Shown here piece by piece: positions 17,233 to 26,133 of a stretch of 64,000 nt of DNA. This DNA comes from Nocardioides cavernae. Its GTDB lineage: Bacteria > Actinomycetota > Actinomycetes > Propionibacteriales > Nocardioidaceae. Each line of letters starts with the position of its first letter. Within the stretch, counting starts at the first letter, position 1. Location of the stretch: positions 4,216,001 through 4,280,000 of the forward strand of contig NZ_JAFBCA010000001.1 in the NCBI RefSeq assembly GCF_016907475.1, given 5' to 3'. The translations under genes and the position numbers were made by a program. The notes under the pieces are model-generated. The model was not told where the DNA came from. It made no database searches and saw only the letters and a program-made list of their open reading frames with translations.

Positions 17233-18261
17233 GTGACGACTCCCCCCCGCCGCGCGACCAAGCGCGCCAGTGTGGCCCTGGCCGCGACCCTCCTGACCGC
17301 CTCCACCCTGTCCGGGTGCGGCGTCTTCGGGTCGCCCGACCTCGTCGTCTACAACGCCCAGCACGAGGAGCTCCTCGACGAGATCGTGCCGTTGTTCGAG
17401 GAGCAGTCCGGCCTCGACGTCGAGCTGCGCAGCGGCAAGGACCTCGAGATGGCCAACCAGATCGTCGAGGAGGGCGAGGACTCCCCCGCCGACGTGTTCC
17501 TCACCGAGAACTCGCCCGCGATGAGCATCGTCGACAACGCCGGCCTGTTCGCCGAGCTGCCCGAGGCCGCCACGGCCACGATCCCCGACGAGTACGTCCC
17601 CGCGGACCGCGCGTGGACCGGCTTCCTGGCCCGCTCCACCGTCGCGATGTACAACACCGACACGATGACCGAGGCCGACATGCCCGCCTCGATCCTCGAC
17701 TTCGCCGACCCCGAGTGGAAGGGCCGTGTCGCCTTCTCCCCGACCGGTGCCGACTTCCAGGCGATCGTGTCCGCCGTCCTCGAGCTCGAGGGCGAGGAGG
17801 CCACGGCCGACTGGCTCGCCGGCCTCGAGGAGAACGGCGTGGTGGTGCAGAACAACCTCGTCGTGATGCAGTCCGTGGACTCCGGCGAGGTCGACGCCGG
17901 CATCGCCTACCACTACTACTGGTACCGCGACCGCCAGGAGAACGGCAGCGACTCCGACAGCTCGGCGCTGCACTTCTTCGGCAACCAGGACCCCGGCGCG
18001 TTCCTCAGCATCTCCGGCGCCGGCATCCTCGACAGCAGCGAGCACAAGGACGCCGCCGAGGAGTTCGTGACCTGGTTGACCAGCACCGCCGCGCAGCAGG
18101 CGATGGCGGAGTCGTACGCCCTGGAGTACCCGCTCAACCCCGACGCGAGCCTCGACCCCGCGGTCAAGCCGTTCGACGAGCTCGAGCCGCCCACCGTCGA
18201 CGTGGCAAGCCTCAACGGGCCGCAGGTGACCGAGCTGATGACCGCGGCAGGCCTCCTCTGA
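17233..18261 (+). CDS. Iron(III) ABC transporter substrate-binding lipoprotein
   Basis: 342 residues. Lipoprotein signal: basic start, hydrophobic stretch, LSGC with the lipidated Cys at 29. The mature protein has the ferric-binding (FbpA/FutA/IdiA) fold: LVVYNAQHEELLDEIVPLFEEQSG, LRSGKDLEMANQIVEEG, PADVFLTENSPAM, and a Tyr-rich iron-site segment AYHYYWYRD (about 226-234). It delivers Fe3+ to the permease next to it. It is the first gene of a unit under an iron box; the next gene overlaps its stop. Confidence 0.93.
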   Translation: MTTPPRRATKRASVALAATLLTASTLSGCGVFGSPDLVVYNAQHEELLDEIVPLFEEQSGLDVELRSGKDLEMANQIVEEGEDSPADVFLTENSPAMSIVDNAGLFAELPEAATATIPDEYVPADRAWTGFLARSTVAMYNTDTMTEADMPASILDFADPEWKGRVAFSPTGADFQAIVSAVLELEGEEATADWLAGLEENGVVVQNNLVVMQSVDSGEVDAGIAYHYYWYRDRQENGSDSDSSALHFFGNQDPGAFLSISGAGILDSSEHKDAAEEFVTWLTSTAAQQAMAESYALEYPLNPDASLDPAVKPFDELEPPTVDVASLNGPQVTELMTAAGLL

Positions 18262-19817
18262 CCACGTACGCCGCCCGGACCGGGCGTCGCGCACCGCGGC
18301 CACTGCTCGTCGCGGGGGCGGCGGTCGCGGTCCTGGCGCTGGTGCCGTTGGCCTACGTGGCCTTCTACGTCGTGGTCATCGGCCCCGTCGACCTCTGGCA
18401 CCTCCTGGCCCGCCCGCGCATCGCCGAGCTGCTGCGCAACACCGTCACCCTGGCGATCGCGTGCATGGCCGCCACCGCCGCCCTCGGCGTCTCGCTCGGC
18501 GTCCTCGTCGAGCGCACCGACCTGCCCGGACGCCGCCTGTGGCACGGCCTGCTCGTCGCACCGCTCGCCGTCCCCGCGTTCGTCAACGGCTACGCCTGGG
18601 TCTCGCTGGACCGCAGCGTCCACGGTTTCACCGGCGCCTTCACCGTCGTCACGCTCTCCTACTACCCGCTGGTCTACCTCCCCGTCGTCGCGATGCTGCG
18701 CCGCCTCGACCCGGCACTGGAGGAGTCGGCCTGGTCGCTCGGCCACTCCCGCGCGCGCACCTTCCGCACCGTCGTCCTCCCGCAGCTGCGCCCCGCCCTG
18801 CTCGGCGGCGCGCTGCTGGTCGGGCTGCACCTGCTGGCCGAGTTCGGCGCGCTGTCGCTGCTGCGCTTCCCGACCTTCACCACCGCCATCTACGACCAGT
18901 ACGGCTCGACCTTCAACGGCGCCGCCGCCACCGCGATGGCCGTCGTCCTGGTCCTGCTCTGCCTGGTGCTGCTCCTCGCCGAGCTGCGGCTGCGGGGCAA
19001 CCGGAGGTACGCCCGGCTGGGCCGTGGCGCCGCCCGCGGCGCCGTACCCGTCGCGCTCGGCCCGTGGCGCTGGCCGCTCGTCGGCGTCGTCGGCGCCGTG
19101 GTCGTCCTTGCCCTCGGCATCCCGGCCTTCTCGCTGGTGCGCTGGTTGGTCGTGGGCACGTCGACCGAGTTCCCGATGGCCGAGCTGGCCGAGGCGCTCG
19201 TCGCGACCGTCGCGCTCGCGCTCGCCGGAGCGGTCGCCACGACGCTCGCCGCGATCCCGGTGGTCTGGCTGGCCGTGCGCCACCGCGGGTGGGCGAGCAC
19301 CGTGATCGAGCGCAGCACCTACATCGCCAACGCGCTGCCCGGCATCGTCGTCGGCCTCGCCCTCGTCGTGGCGTCGCTGCGCCTCGTGCCGGCGATCTAC
19401 CAGACCGCCGCCCTGCTCGTCGCGGCGTACGTCATCCTCTTCCTGCCGCGAGCCGTGGTGACGGTCCGCGCCGGGCTGGAGCAGGCGCCCACCGTGCTCG
19501 ACGACGTCGCGCACAGCCTCGGCACCGGTCCGCTCGCGACCGCACGCCGGGTGACCCTGCCCCTCATCGCGCCGAGCCTCGGCGCGGGCGCCGCGCTGGT
19601 CTTCCTCGCGATCTCGACCGAGCTCACCGCGACCCTCATGCTCTCCCCGATCGGCACGCACACGCTGGCCACCGAGTTCTGGTCGGCCTCCTCCGAGCTC
19701 CGCTACGGCGCCGCGGCCCCCTACGCGCTGCTGCTGGTGCTCGTATCGATCCCCGCCACGGTGCTGCTGATGCGCTCCGACAGCCCCGCCACCCGCACGG
19801 AGAGGGTTCCGGCATGA
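18258..19817 (+). CDS. Iron(III) ABC transporter permease (fused two-domain FbpB type)
   Basis: 519 residues if translation starts at the CTG at 18258, which overlaps the preceding stop (CTGA). Two consecutive BPD_transp_1 domains give about 12 helices. The ATPase-contact EAA loops are EESAWSLGHSRARTFRTVVLPQ (first half) and DDVAHSLGTGPLATARRVTLP (second half). No ATG, GTG or TTG exists in frame before codon 29 (GTG at 18342), and starting there would remove most of helix 1 (about residues 16-38). So a non-canonical CTG, helped by coupling to the upstream gene, is the best start. The stop overlaps the ATPase gene (ATGA). Confidence 0.88.
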   Translation: MTTYAARTGRRAPRPLLVAGAAVAVLALVPLAYVAFYVVVIGPVDLWHLLARPRIAELLRNTVTLAIACMAATAALGVSLGVLVERTDLPGRRLWHGLLVAPLAVPAFVNGYAWVSLDRSVHGFTGAFTVVTLSYYPLVYLPVVAMLRRLDPALEESAWSLGHSRARTFRTVVLPQLRPALLGGALLVGLHLLAEFGALSLLRFPTFTTAIYDQYGSTFNGAAATAMAVVLVLLCLVLLLAELRLRGNRRYARLGRGAARGAVPVALGPWRWPLVGVVGAVVVLALGIPAFSLVRWLVVGTSTEFPMAELAEALVATVALALAGAVATTLAAIPVVWLAVRHRGWASTVIERSTYIANALPGIVVGLALVVASLRLVPAIYQTAALLVAAYVILFLPRAVVTVRAGLEQAPTVLDDVAHSLGTGPLATARRVTLPLIAPSLGAGAALVFLAISTELTATLMLSPIGTHTLATEFWSASSELRYGAAAPYALLLVLVSIPATVLLMRSDSPATRTERVPA

Positions 19818-20878
19818 GCTCGCTCACGATCACCGGCGTCACGAAGTCCTTCGGCTCAGGCGCCTCGGCCACCCGCGCCGTCGACGACGTCACCCTCCAC
19901 GTGCCGCACGGCTCGTTCACGACCGTGCTCGGCCCGTCGGGCTGCGGCAAGACGACCCTGCTGCGGCTCATCGCCGGCTTCCTGGTCCCCGAGTCGGGCA
20001 GCATCGCCTTCGGCGACACGACCGTCGCCGGCGACGGCGTACGCCCCGTGGCCCCGCAGGCGCGGCGCGCTGGCTATGTCCCCCAGGAGGGGGCGCTCTT
20101 CCCGCACCTCGACGTGGCCGCCAACATCGCGTTCGGCCTGTCGCGGGATGCGCGCGGAGGCCAGGAGGGTCGCGACCGCGTCGTGGAGATGCTCGACCTC
20201 GTCGAGCTGCCGGCCGACTTCCGCGACCGTCGCCCGGACGAGCTGTCGGGCGGCCAGCAGCAGCGCGTGGCGCTGGCCCGCTCGCTCGCGCCGCAACCCG
20301 CCGTCGTTCTCCTCGACGAGCCGTTCTCCTCCCTCGACGCCAGCCTGCGCGGCAGCACGTCGCGGGCCGTGCGCCGCGCCCTCGAGGCGACGAACACCAC
20401 CGCCCTGCTGGTCACCCACGACCAGAACGAGGCGCTCTCGCTCGCCGACCAGGTCGCCGTGATGCGCGCCGGCCGGCTGGTGCAGTCGGCGACACCGAGC
20501 GAGGTCTACCTCTCCCCCAACGACCCGCAGGTCGCCGAGTTCGTCGGCCGCGCTGTCGTGCTGCCCGGCACCGCCACCGACGCCCGCGCGACCTGCTCGC
20601 TGGGCGAGGTCGTGCTGACCGAGCCGACCACCGGGCCGGTCGCGCTGATGATCCGCCCCGAGCAGGTCTTCGTCGACCTCGCGCACGACGAGGGCGTGCG
20701 CGGCACGGTCGAGGAGGTCAGCTACTACGGACACGACTGCGCCGTGCAGGTCCGCCTCGACGACGGCACCTCGGTCCTCGCGCGGATGGCCGGTGTGCGC
20801 CACCCCGGCCCCGGCGACACCGTCCACCTGCGCGTCACCGGCCTGGTCCGGGCCTACCACCCGACGGGCACGCCGTGA
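19814..20878 (+). CDS. Iron(III) ABC transporter ATP-binding protein (FbpC type)
   Basis: 354 residues. Walker A GPSGCGKTT (40-48), Q-loop, signature LSGGQQQR (about 143-150), Walker B VVLLDEP (about 160-166), D-loop SSLDASLRG and switch His in VTHDQ. A C-terminal TOBE-like domain (about 270-350) with MIRPEQVFVDLAHDEG is typical of Fe3+ and other CUT/FbpC ATPases. It powers the permease upstream. Its stop overlaps the GTG of the adenylation/acyltransferase fusion gene, tying that gene to the iron operon. Confidence 0.93.
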   Translation: MSSLTITGVTKSFGSGASATRAVDDVTLHVPHGSFTTVLGPSGCGKTTLLRLIAGFLVPESGSIAFGDTTVAGDGVRPVAPQARRAGYVPQEGALFPHLDVAANIAFGLSRDARGGQEGRDRVVEMLDLVELPADFRDRRPDELSGGQQQRVALARSLAPQPAVVLLDEPFSSLDASLRGSTSRAVRRALEATNTTALLVTHDQNEALSLADQVAVMRAGRLVQSATPSEVYLSPNDPQVAEFVGRAVVLPGTATDARATCSLGEVVLTEPTTGPVALMIRPEQVFVDLAHDEGVRGTVEEVSYYGHDCAVQVRLDDGTSVLARMAGVRHPGPGDTVHLRVTGLVRAYHPTGTP

Positions 20879-23520
20879 CGCTCACGTCGCCCCAGCCCGC
20901 GCTGCACCCCATGCCGGCCCCCGCGCCCGACCTGGCCAGGAGGGTCGCGCCGGCTGACGGCCCGGTCCTCGACCACGCGCGCTTCGGCGCCGCTCCCGCC
21001 GTGCTCGCCGGCGACGAGGTCCTCACCCACGCCGACCTCGCCCGGCGGGTGGCAGACCGCGCGGCCACCTGGGGTCCGGCCCGCCGGCTCGTGCTGGTCG
21101 AGGGCGCCAACGACCTCGACTCGCTCGTCGGCTACCTCGCCGCCCTCCAGCACGGCCACGTCGCCCTCGTCGTCCCCGACGGCCGGCCCGCCCAGCGCGA
21201 CGCGACCATCGCCGCCTACGACCCGGACGTGGTGTGCACGCCCGGCACCCGCGACGACGTACGCCGCACCACGAGCGCGCACGACCTGCACCCCGACCTC
21301 GCGCTCCTGCTGAGCACCTCCGGCACCACCGGCTCGCCCAAGCTCGTGCGGCTCTCCCGCGACAACGTCGCCAGCAACGCCGCGGCCATCGCCGACTACC
21401 TCGCGCTCACCCCCGCCGACCGCGCGGTCACCACCCTGCCGCTGCACTACTGCTACGGCCTGTCCGTGCTGCACTCCCACCTCGCGGTCGGCGCGAGCGT
21501 CGTGCTGACCGACCTGAGCGTCGTCGACGCGTGCTTCTGGGACCTGTTCGCACGCACCGGCGTGACCGGCCTCGCCGGCGTGCCGCACACCTTCGACCTG
21601 CTGGCCGCGAGCGGCTTCGAGGACCGCGACCTGCCGACGCTGCGACGGGTCACCCAGGCCGGCGGCCGGCTCGCACCGGAGGACGTGCGCCGCTGGAGCC
21701 GCTCCGGACGCAGCCGCGGGTGGGACCTGGTGGTGATGTACGGCGCCACCGAGGCCACGGCCCGGATGGCGTGGCTGCCGCCGGACCTCGCCGAGCACCA
21801 CCCCGACAGCATCGGCGTCGCGATCCCCGGCGGGCACCTGCACCTCGACGAGTCCGTCGACGACCGGCCCGGCGTCGGGGAGCTCGTCTACACCGGCGCC
21901 AACGTGATGCTCGGCTACGCCGAGGAGCCCGCCGACCTCGCCCTCCCGCGCGTGACGACCGAGCTGCGCACCGGCGACCTCGCCCGCGAGCACGACGGTC
22001 TCTTCGCCGTGGTGGGACGACGCAACCGCTGGGGCAAGGTCTTCGGCCTGCGCATCGACCTCGACGCCGTCGAGCAGGGCCTGCGCGCCGACGTCGACCG
22101 GCACGCCCGGGTCGTCGCGACGGACCGCGCCGTCCACGTCTTCCTCACGAGCGGACGCGGCAGCGCCGCCGCGCGCACGCTCGTGGCCGACCGGTGCGGC
22201 GTACCCCCGCACGCGGTGCGGGTCACCGTCGTGCCGCAGGTGCCGCTCACGAGCAGCGGCAAGCCCGACTACGCAGCCCTCGGCACGCTCGCCACGCAGG
22301 TCGAGCGGGAGGAGGGCGCGACGGCCTCACCCGACCGTCACGCCCGCAGCGTCCGCGCCGACGTGGTCCGCGTGCTCGGCCGCCCCGACGCCACCGACGC
22401 CGACTCGTTCGTCTCGCTCGGCGGCGACTCGCTGTCCTACGTCGAGCTCGCGACCCGGCTCGCCGACCACTTCCCGCTCGGGCTGCCCGCCGGGTGGCAC
22501 GTGCGCGGCATCGGCGAGCTCGAGCGCCTCGCGACGGCCGCCGACGTCCGGAGCGACGCCGACGCCGACGCCGACGAGCGAAGCGGCACCTCCGCGGCCA
22601 CCGGCCGCCCGCGACGCCGCGCGACGTACCTCGACACGACGGTCGCGCTGCGGGCGCTCGCGATCCTGATCATCGTCGCCAGCCACGTGGACCTCGTCGG
22701 CCTCGAGGGCGGCGCCCACCTGCTCCTCGCGCTCGCCGGCTTCAACTTCGCGCGCTTCCAGCTCTCCGCGCCCGGCGGTGCCCGCACCCGGCTGCGGCAC
22801 GGCCTCGCCGGCCTGGCCCAGCTCGTCGTACCGGCGGTGCTGTGGGTCGGCGGCGTCGCGCTCGTGCTCGGCAGCTACGACCTCACCACCGTCCTGTTCG
22901 TCCGCGAGGTGGTCAACGGCTCGGAGTGGGACGACCAGTGGCAGCTGTGGTTCCTCGAGTCGCTCGTGTGGCTCACCGCCGCCGCGCTGGCCGTGACCAC
23001 GCTGCCGGTGCTGCACCGCCTCGAGCGACGTACGCCGTTCCGCTTCGCGCTCGGCGTGCTGGCCGTGGCGACCGTCGCCCGCATCGCCGAGGTCGGCCTG
23101 CGCGCCGGCCCGACCGAGCGCTACACCACGCTCGTCGTGGCGTTCTTCTTCGCCCTCGGCTGGGCGGGCGCGCGCGCCGCGACCACCCGGCAGCGCCTGG
23201 TCGTCTCCGGCCTGGCCCTCCTGCTGGTCGTCGGCTTCTTCGGCGAGGTGCACCGCGAGGTCATCGTCGTCGGGGGCTTCCTGCTGATGCTGTGGTGCCC
23301 GCACGTGCCGGTCACGCCGCTGCTCGCGCGGGTCGCGGGGGTGCTGGCCACGGCGAGCCTGTTCATCTACCTGACCCACTGGCAGGTCTACCCGCCCCTG
23401 GAGGACGCGGGCCACCAGTGGCTCGCGCTTGTGGCGTCCCTCACAGTGGGGATCGCCTACGCGTACGTCGTACGGCCCGTGCACCAAGCAGTCGGTCGCG
23501 CCGTGCTCGGGTCGCGGTAG
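20875..23520 (+). CDS. Three-part fusion: AMP-binding adenylation domain + carrier domain + membrane acyltransferase-3 domain
   Basis: 881 residues, GTG start overlapping the iron ATPase stop (GTGA). Residues about 30-465 are an adenylate-forming (ANL) enzyme: P-loop [10 protein letters not shown] (about 147-156), [12 protein letters not shown] (about 288), RTGDLA (about 364) and catalytic Lys in SSGKPDY (about 462). Residues about 485-550 are a carrier domain with the phosphopantetheine Ser in GGDSLS (about 519). A Asp-Ala-rich linker (558-585) leads to an acyltransferase-3 (OafA-like) membrane domain of about 10 helices (590-880) with the active His in [10 protein letters not shown] (about 604). 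All three active sites look intact. Proposed reading: it activates an acid, loads it on its own carrier and passes it across or at the membrane. Substrate and acceptor are unknown; a siderophore or envelope lipid is guessed from the iron context only. Confidence 0.82.
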   Translation: MTLTSPQPALHPMPAPAPDLARRVAPADGPVLDHARFGAAPAVLAGDEVLTHADLARRVADRAATWGPARRLVLVEGANDLDSLVGYLAALQHGHVALVVPDGRPAQRDATIAAYDPDVVCTPGTRDDVRRTTSAHDLHPDLALLLSTSGTTGSPKLVRLSRDNVASNAAAIADYLALTPADRAVTTLPLHYCYGLSVLHSHLAVGASVVLTDLSVVDACFWDLFARTGVTGLAGVPHTFDLLAASGFEDRDLPTLRRVTQAGGRLAPEDVRRWSRSGRSRGWDLVVMYGATEATARMAWLPPDLAEHHPDSIGVAIPGGHLHLDESVDDRPGVGELVYTGANVMLGYAEEPADLALPRVTTELRTGDLAREHDGLFAVVGRRNRWGKVFGLRIDLDAVEQGLRADVDRHARVVATDRAVHVFLTSGRGSAAARTLVADRCGVPPHAVRVTVVPQVPLTSSGKPDYAALGTLATQVEREEGATASPDRHARSVRADVVRVLGRPDATDADSFVSLGGDSLSYVELATRLADHFPLGLPAGWHVRGIGELERLATAADVRSDADADADERSGTSAATGRPRRRATYLDTTVALRALAILIIVASHVDLVGLEGGAHLLLALAGFNFARFQLSAPGGARTRLRHGLAGLAQLVVPAVLWVGGVALVLGSYDLTTVLFVREVVNGSEWDDQWQLWFLESLVWLTAAALAVTTLPVLHRLERRTPFRFALGVLAVATVARIAEVGLRAGPTERYTTLVVAFFFALGWAGARAATTRQRLVVSGLALLLVVGFFGEVHREVIVVGGFLLMLWCPHVPVTPLLARVAGVLATASLFIYLTHWQVYPPLEDAGHQWLALVASLTVGIAYAYVVRPVHQAVGRAVLGSR

Positions 23521-23588
23521 CCTGCCGAACGGTACGCCCTCCGGCTGCCCCCGCCGCCCAGCCCAGTGTCATCGCCAGGAGTCCTCGC

Positions 23589-25370
23589 GTGAGCTTGAAG
23601 AAGGTCCTCATCGCCAACCGCGGCGAGATCGCCGTCCGCGTCATCCGCGCCTGCAAGGACGCCGGGATCGGGTCGGTCGCGGTCTACGCCGACCCGGACC
23701 GTGACGCCCTCTTCGTGCGGCTCGCCGACGAGGCCCACTCCCTGGGTGGCGCCACCCCGGCCGAGTCATACCTCGACATCGCCAAGATCATCGCGGTCGC
23801 CGAGAAGTCCGGGGCGGACTCGATCCACCCCGGCTACGGGTTCCTCGCCGAGAACGCCGAGTTCGCCCAGGCCGTCATCGACGCCGGGCTGATCTGGATC
23901 GGTCCCCCGCCCGCCGCGATCGAGGCGCTGGGCGACAAGGCCCGGGCCAAGCACATCGCCGACAAGGCGAAGGCCCCGCTCGCCCCGGGCACCAAGGACC
24001 CGGTCAAGGATGCCGACGAGGTCGTCGAGTTCGCGAAGGCCAACGGGCTGCCGGTCGCGATCAAGGCCGTCTTCGGCGGCGGCGGCCGCGGCCTCAAGGT
24101 CGCCCGCACGCTCGAGGAGATCCCCGACGCCTACGAGTCCGCGGTCCGAGAGGCCGTCACCGCCTTCGGCCGCGGCGAGTGCCTGGTCGAGAAGTTCCTC
24201 GACAAGCCCCGCCACGTCGAGACCCAGTGCCTCGCCGACCAGCACGGCAACGTCGTCGTCGTCTCCACCCGCGACTGCTCGCTGCAGCGCCGCAACCAGA
24301 AGCTCGTCGAGGAGGCCCCCGCCCCGTTCCTCACCGACGAGCAGGTCGCCGAGCTCTACGCGTCGTCCAAGCGGATCCTCACCGAGGCCGGCTACCACGG
24401 TGCCGGGACCTGCGAGTTCCTCGTCGCGCAGGACGGCACGATCTCCTTCCTCGAGGTCAACACCCGCCTCCAGGTCGAGCACTGCGTCTCCGAGGAGGTC
24501 ACCGGCATCGACCTCGTCCGCGAGATGTTCCGCATCGCCGCCGGCGAGGAGCTCGGCTACGACGACCCGGAGATCCGCGGCCACTCGATCGAGTACCGCA
24601 TCAACGCCGAGGACGGCGGCCGCAACTTCATGCCCGCCCCCGGCACCCTCACCCGCTGGCACGCCCCGGCCGGTCCCGGCGTACGCCTCGACGGCGGATA
24701 CGACCAGGGCGAGACCATCCCGGGGTCCTTCGACTCCCTCATCGCCAAGCTCATCGTCACCGGCCGCGACCGCACCCAGGCGCTCGAGCGCTCCCGCCGC
24801 GCCCTGGACGAGTTCGTCGTCGACGGCATGCCCACCGTCATCCCGTTCCACCGCGCCGTGGTCCGCGACCCCGCCTACGTCGGCGCCTCGACGCCCACCG
24901 GCGACGGCGAGTTCACCGTCTACACCCAGTGGATCGAGACCGAGTTCGACAACCAGATCGAGCCGTACGCCGGCGACGCCGGCGAGGCGGAGGAGCAGGG
25001 CGAGCGGCAGAAGGTCACCGTCGAGGTCGGCGGCCGACGGCTCGAGGTCGTGCTGCCCGCCGGGCTCGGCGGACTCTCCGCAGGAGGGTCGGGCGGCGCA
25101 GGTGGCGCGAAGAAGGCCAAGCGGTCGGCGAAGAAGGCCGGCGCAGCAGCGTCCGGTGACGCCGTCACCTCCCCCATGCAGGGCACGATCGTCAAGGTCG
25201 TCGTCGCCGACGGCCAGGAGGTCGCCGAGGGCGACACCATCGTCGTCATGGAGGCGATGAAGATGGAGCAGCCGCTGAAGGCCCACAAGGCCGGCACCGT
25301 CACCGGCCTGCAGGCCGAGGTCGGCGCCACCGTCACCAACGGCGCCGTGATCTGCGAGATCAAGGACTGA
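23589..25370 (+). CDS. Acyl-CoA carboxylase alpha subunit (biotin carboxylase + BCCP)
   Basis: 593 residues from the GTG at 23589, with AGGAG (23577-23581) 7 nt before it; the frame upstream is antisense to nothing real and is not used. The order is biotin carboxylase N-domain ([14 protein letters not shown]), ATP-grasp domain ([35 protein letters not shown]), C-domain, a Gly/Lys/Ala-rich linker (about 500-520) and a biotinyl domain with biotin-accepting K558 in EAMKMEQ. It carboxylates its own biotin with ATP and bicarbonate and would work with the beta and epsilon subunits encoded 20 kb to the left. BirA modifies K558. Confidence 0.95.
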   Translation: MSLKKVLIANRGEIAVRVIRACKDAGIGSVAVYADPDRDALFVRLADEAHSLGGATPAESYLDIAKIIAVAEKSGADSIHPGYGFLAENAEFAQAVIDAGLIWIGPPPAAIEALGDKARAKHIADKAKAPLAPGTKDPVKDADEVVEFAKANGLPVAIKAVFGGGGRGLKVARTLEEIPDAYESAVREAVTAFGRGECLVEKFLDKPRHVETQCLADQHGNVVVVSTRDCSLQRRNQKLVEEAPAPFLTDEQVAELYASSKRILTEAGYHGAGTCEFLVAQDGTISFLEVNTRLQVEHCVSEEVTGIDLVREMFRIAAGEELGYDDPEIRGHSIEYRINAEDGGRNFMPAPGTLTRWHAPAGPGVRLDGGYDQGETIPGSFDSLIAKLIVTGRDRTQALERSRRALDEFVVDGMPTVIPFHRAVVRDPAYVGASTPTGDGEFTVYTQWIETEFDNQIEPYAGDAGEAEEQGERQKVTVEVGGRRLEVVLPAGLGGLSAGGSGGAGGAKKAKRSAKKAGAAASGDAVTSPMQGTIVKVVVADGQEVAEGDTIVVMEAMKMEQPLKAHKAGTVTGLQAEVGATVTNGAVICEIKD

Positions 25371-25378
25371 TCGCTCGC

Positions 25379-25426
25379 GGACGTCATGGCCGCCGGTCGC
25401 CTAGGCAGCCACACGCCATGACGTCC
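25379..25426. repeat. Intergenic palindromic element, family 2 copy 1
   Basis: Outer arms GGACGTCATGGC (25379-25390) and GCCATGACGTCC (25415-25426) are exact reverse complements around a 24-nt centre containing GCCTAGGC. It follows the carboxylase alpha gene by 8 nt and may end its transcript. The inner 46 nt align without gaps with the element at 27891 (33 of 46 identical). Confidence 0.6.
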
Positions 25427-25453
25427 CCGCCCGCTCGAGCCGCCGCCCGTGAA

Positions 25454-25493
25454 CCAGTTAGATAGCAAGCACTCACTTTCTATGTGACACTGG
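25454..25493 (+). promoter_or_regulatory. Probable TetR autoregulatory operator
   Basis: ATAGCAAG and CTTTCTAT (25462-25469 and 25476-25483) form a dyad of the form ATAGNAAG-N6-CTTNCTAT, nested inside CCAGT (25454-25458) and ACTGG (25489-25493). A -10-like GACACT (25486-25491) ends 6 nt before the GTG at 25498, so the operator covers the promoter of a leaderless transcript. Confidence 0.5.
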
Positions 25494-25497
25494 TGCG

Positions 25498-26133
25498 GTG
25501 ACCACCACCTCCGCCCCGCGCCGTACGCAGGCGCAGCGTCGCGAGGGCACGATCGGCGCGCTGCTCGAGGCGACGGTGACGTGCCTGACCGAGCGGGGGT
25601 ACGCCGCCACCTCGACCTCCGCGGTCTGCGCGGAGGCGGGCGTGAGCCAGGGCGCCCTCTTCCGCCACTTCCCGACCCGGCAGGCACTGCTGGTCGCGAC
25701 CGCGGAGCACGTGGCGAACCGCAACGTCGCGGCGTTCCGCGCCACGACCGAGGAAGCGGCCGTCGACACCGTCGACGACGTGGCGGACGTGCTGACCCAC
25801 CTGCGCGCGGCGGTGCTCTCCCCCACCAACCAGACCTGGCGCGAACTCCTCGTCGCCGCCCGCGCCGACGCCGGCCTCCGCGAGGCGCTGCTGCCGGCGC
25901 GCGAGGCGCTGCACGCGCAGATGCTCGACGTGGCCGCCGACCTGTGGGCCGACCGCCTGTCCGCCGACGACCTCCCGGCCGTCCTCAGCATCGTGGTCAA
26001 CATGCTCGACGGACTCGCCTTCTCCGTCCTCGACCCCGACCCCGCGGCCGCTCCCGGCCGCACCGCCGAGCGGGCCCTGCGCCTGCTCGCCGAGCTGATC
26101 GTCCACCGCTACCCCGAGCAGGAGCCCCGATGA
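25498..26133 (+). CDS. TetR/AcrR-family transcriptional regulator
   Basis: 211 residues. The N-terminal helix-turn-helix (about 15-62) reads through GALLEATVTCLTERGYAATSTSAVC, AGVSQGALFRHFPTRQALL. The ligand domain is all-helical with no assignable ligand. The start GTG fits the leaderless promoter. Its stop overlaps the flavin dehydrogenase start (ATGA), so both form one unit and the regulator probably represses itself and that enzyme in response to its substrate (inference). Confidence 0.9.
   Translation: MTTTSAPRRTQAQRREGTIGALLEATVTCLTERGYAATSTSAVCAEAGVSQGALFRHFPTRQALLVATAEHVANRNVAAFRATTEEAAVDTVDDVADVLTHLRAAVLSPTNQTWRELLVAARADAGLREALLPAREALHAQMLDVAADLWADRLSADDLPAVLSIVVNMLDGLAFSVLDPDPAAAPGRTAERALRLLAELIVHRYPEQEPR

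Noticed and set aside
21234..23588. Long upstream extension of the carboxylase alpha gene
   Set aside because: It runs in another frame through the fusion gene and is Arg/Pro-rich shadow; the GTG at 23589 has AGGAG and the correct N-terminus.
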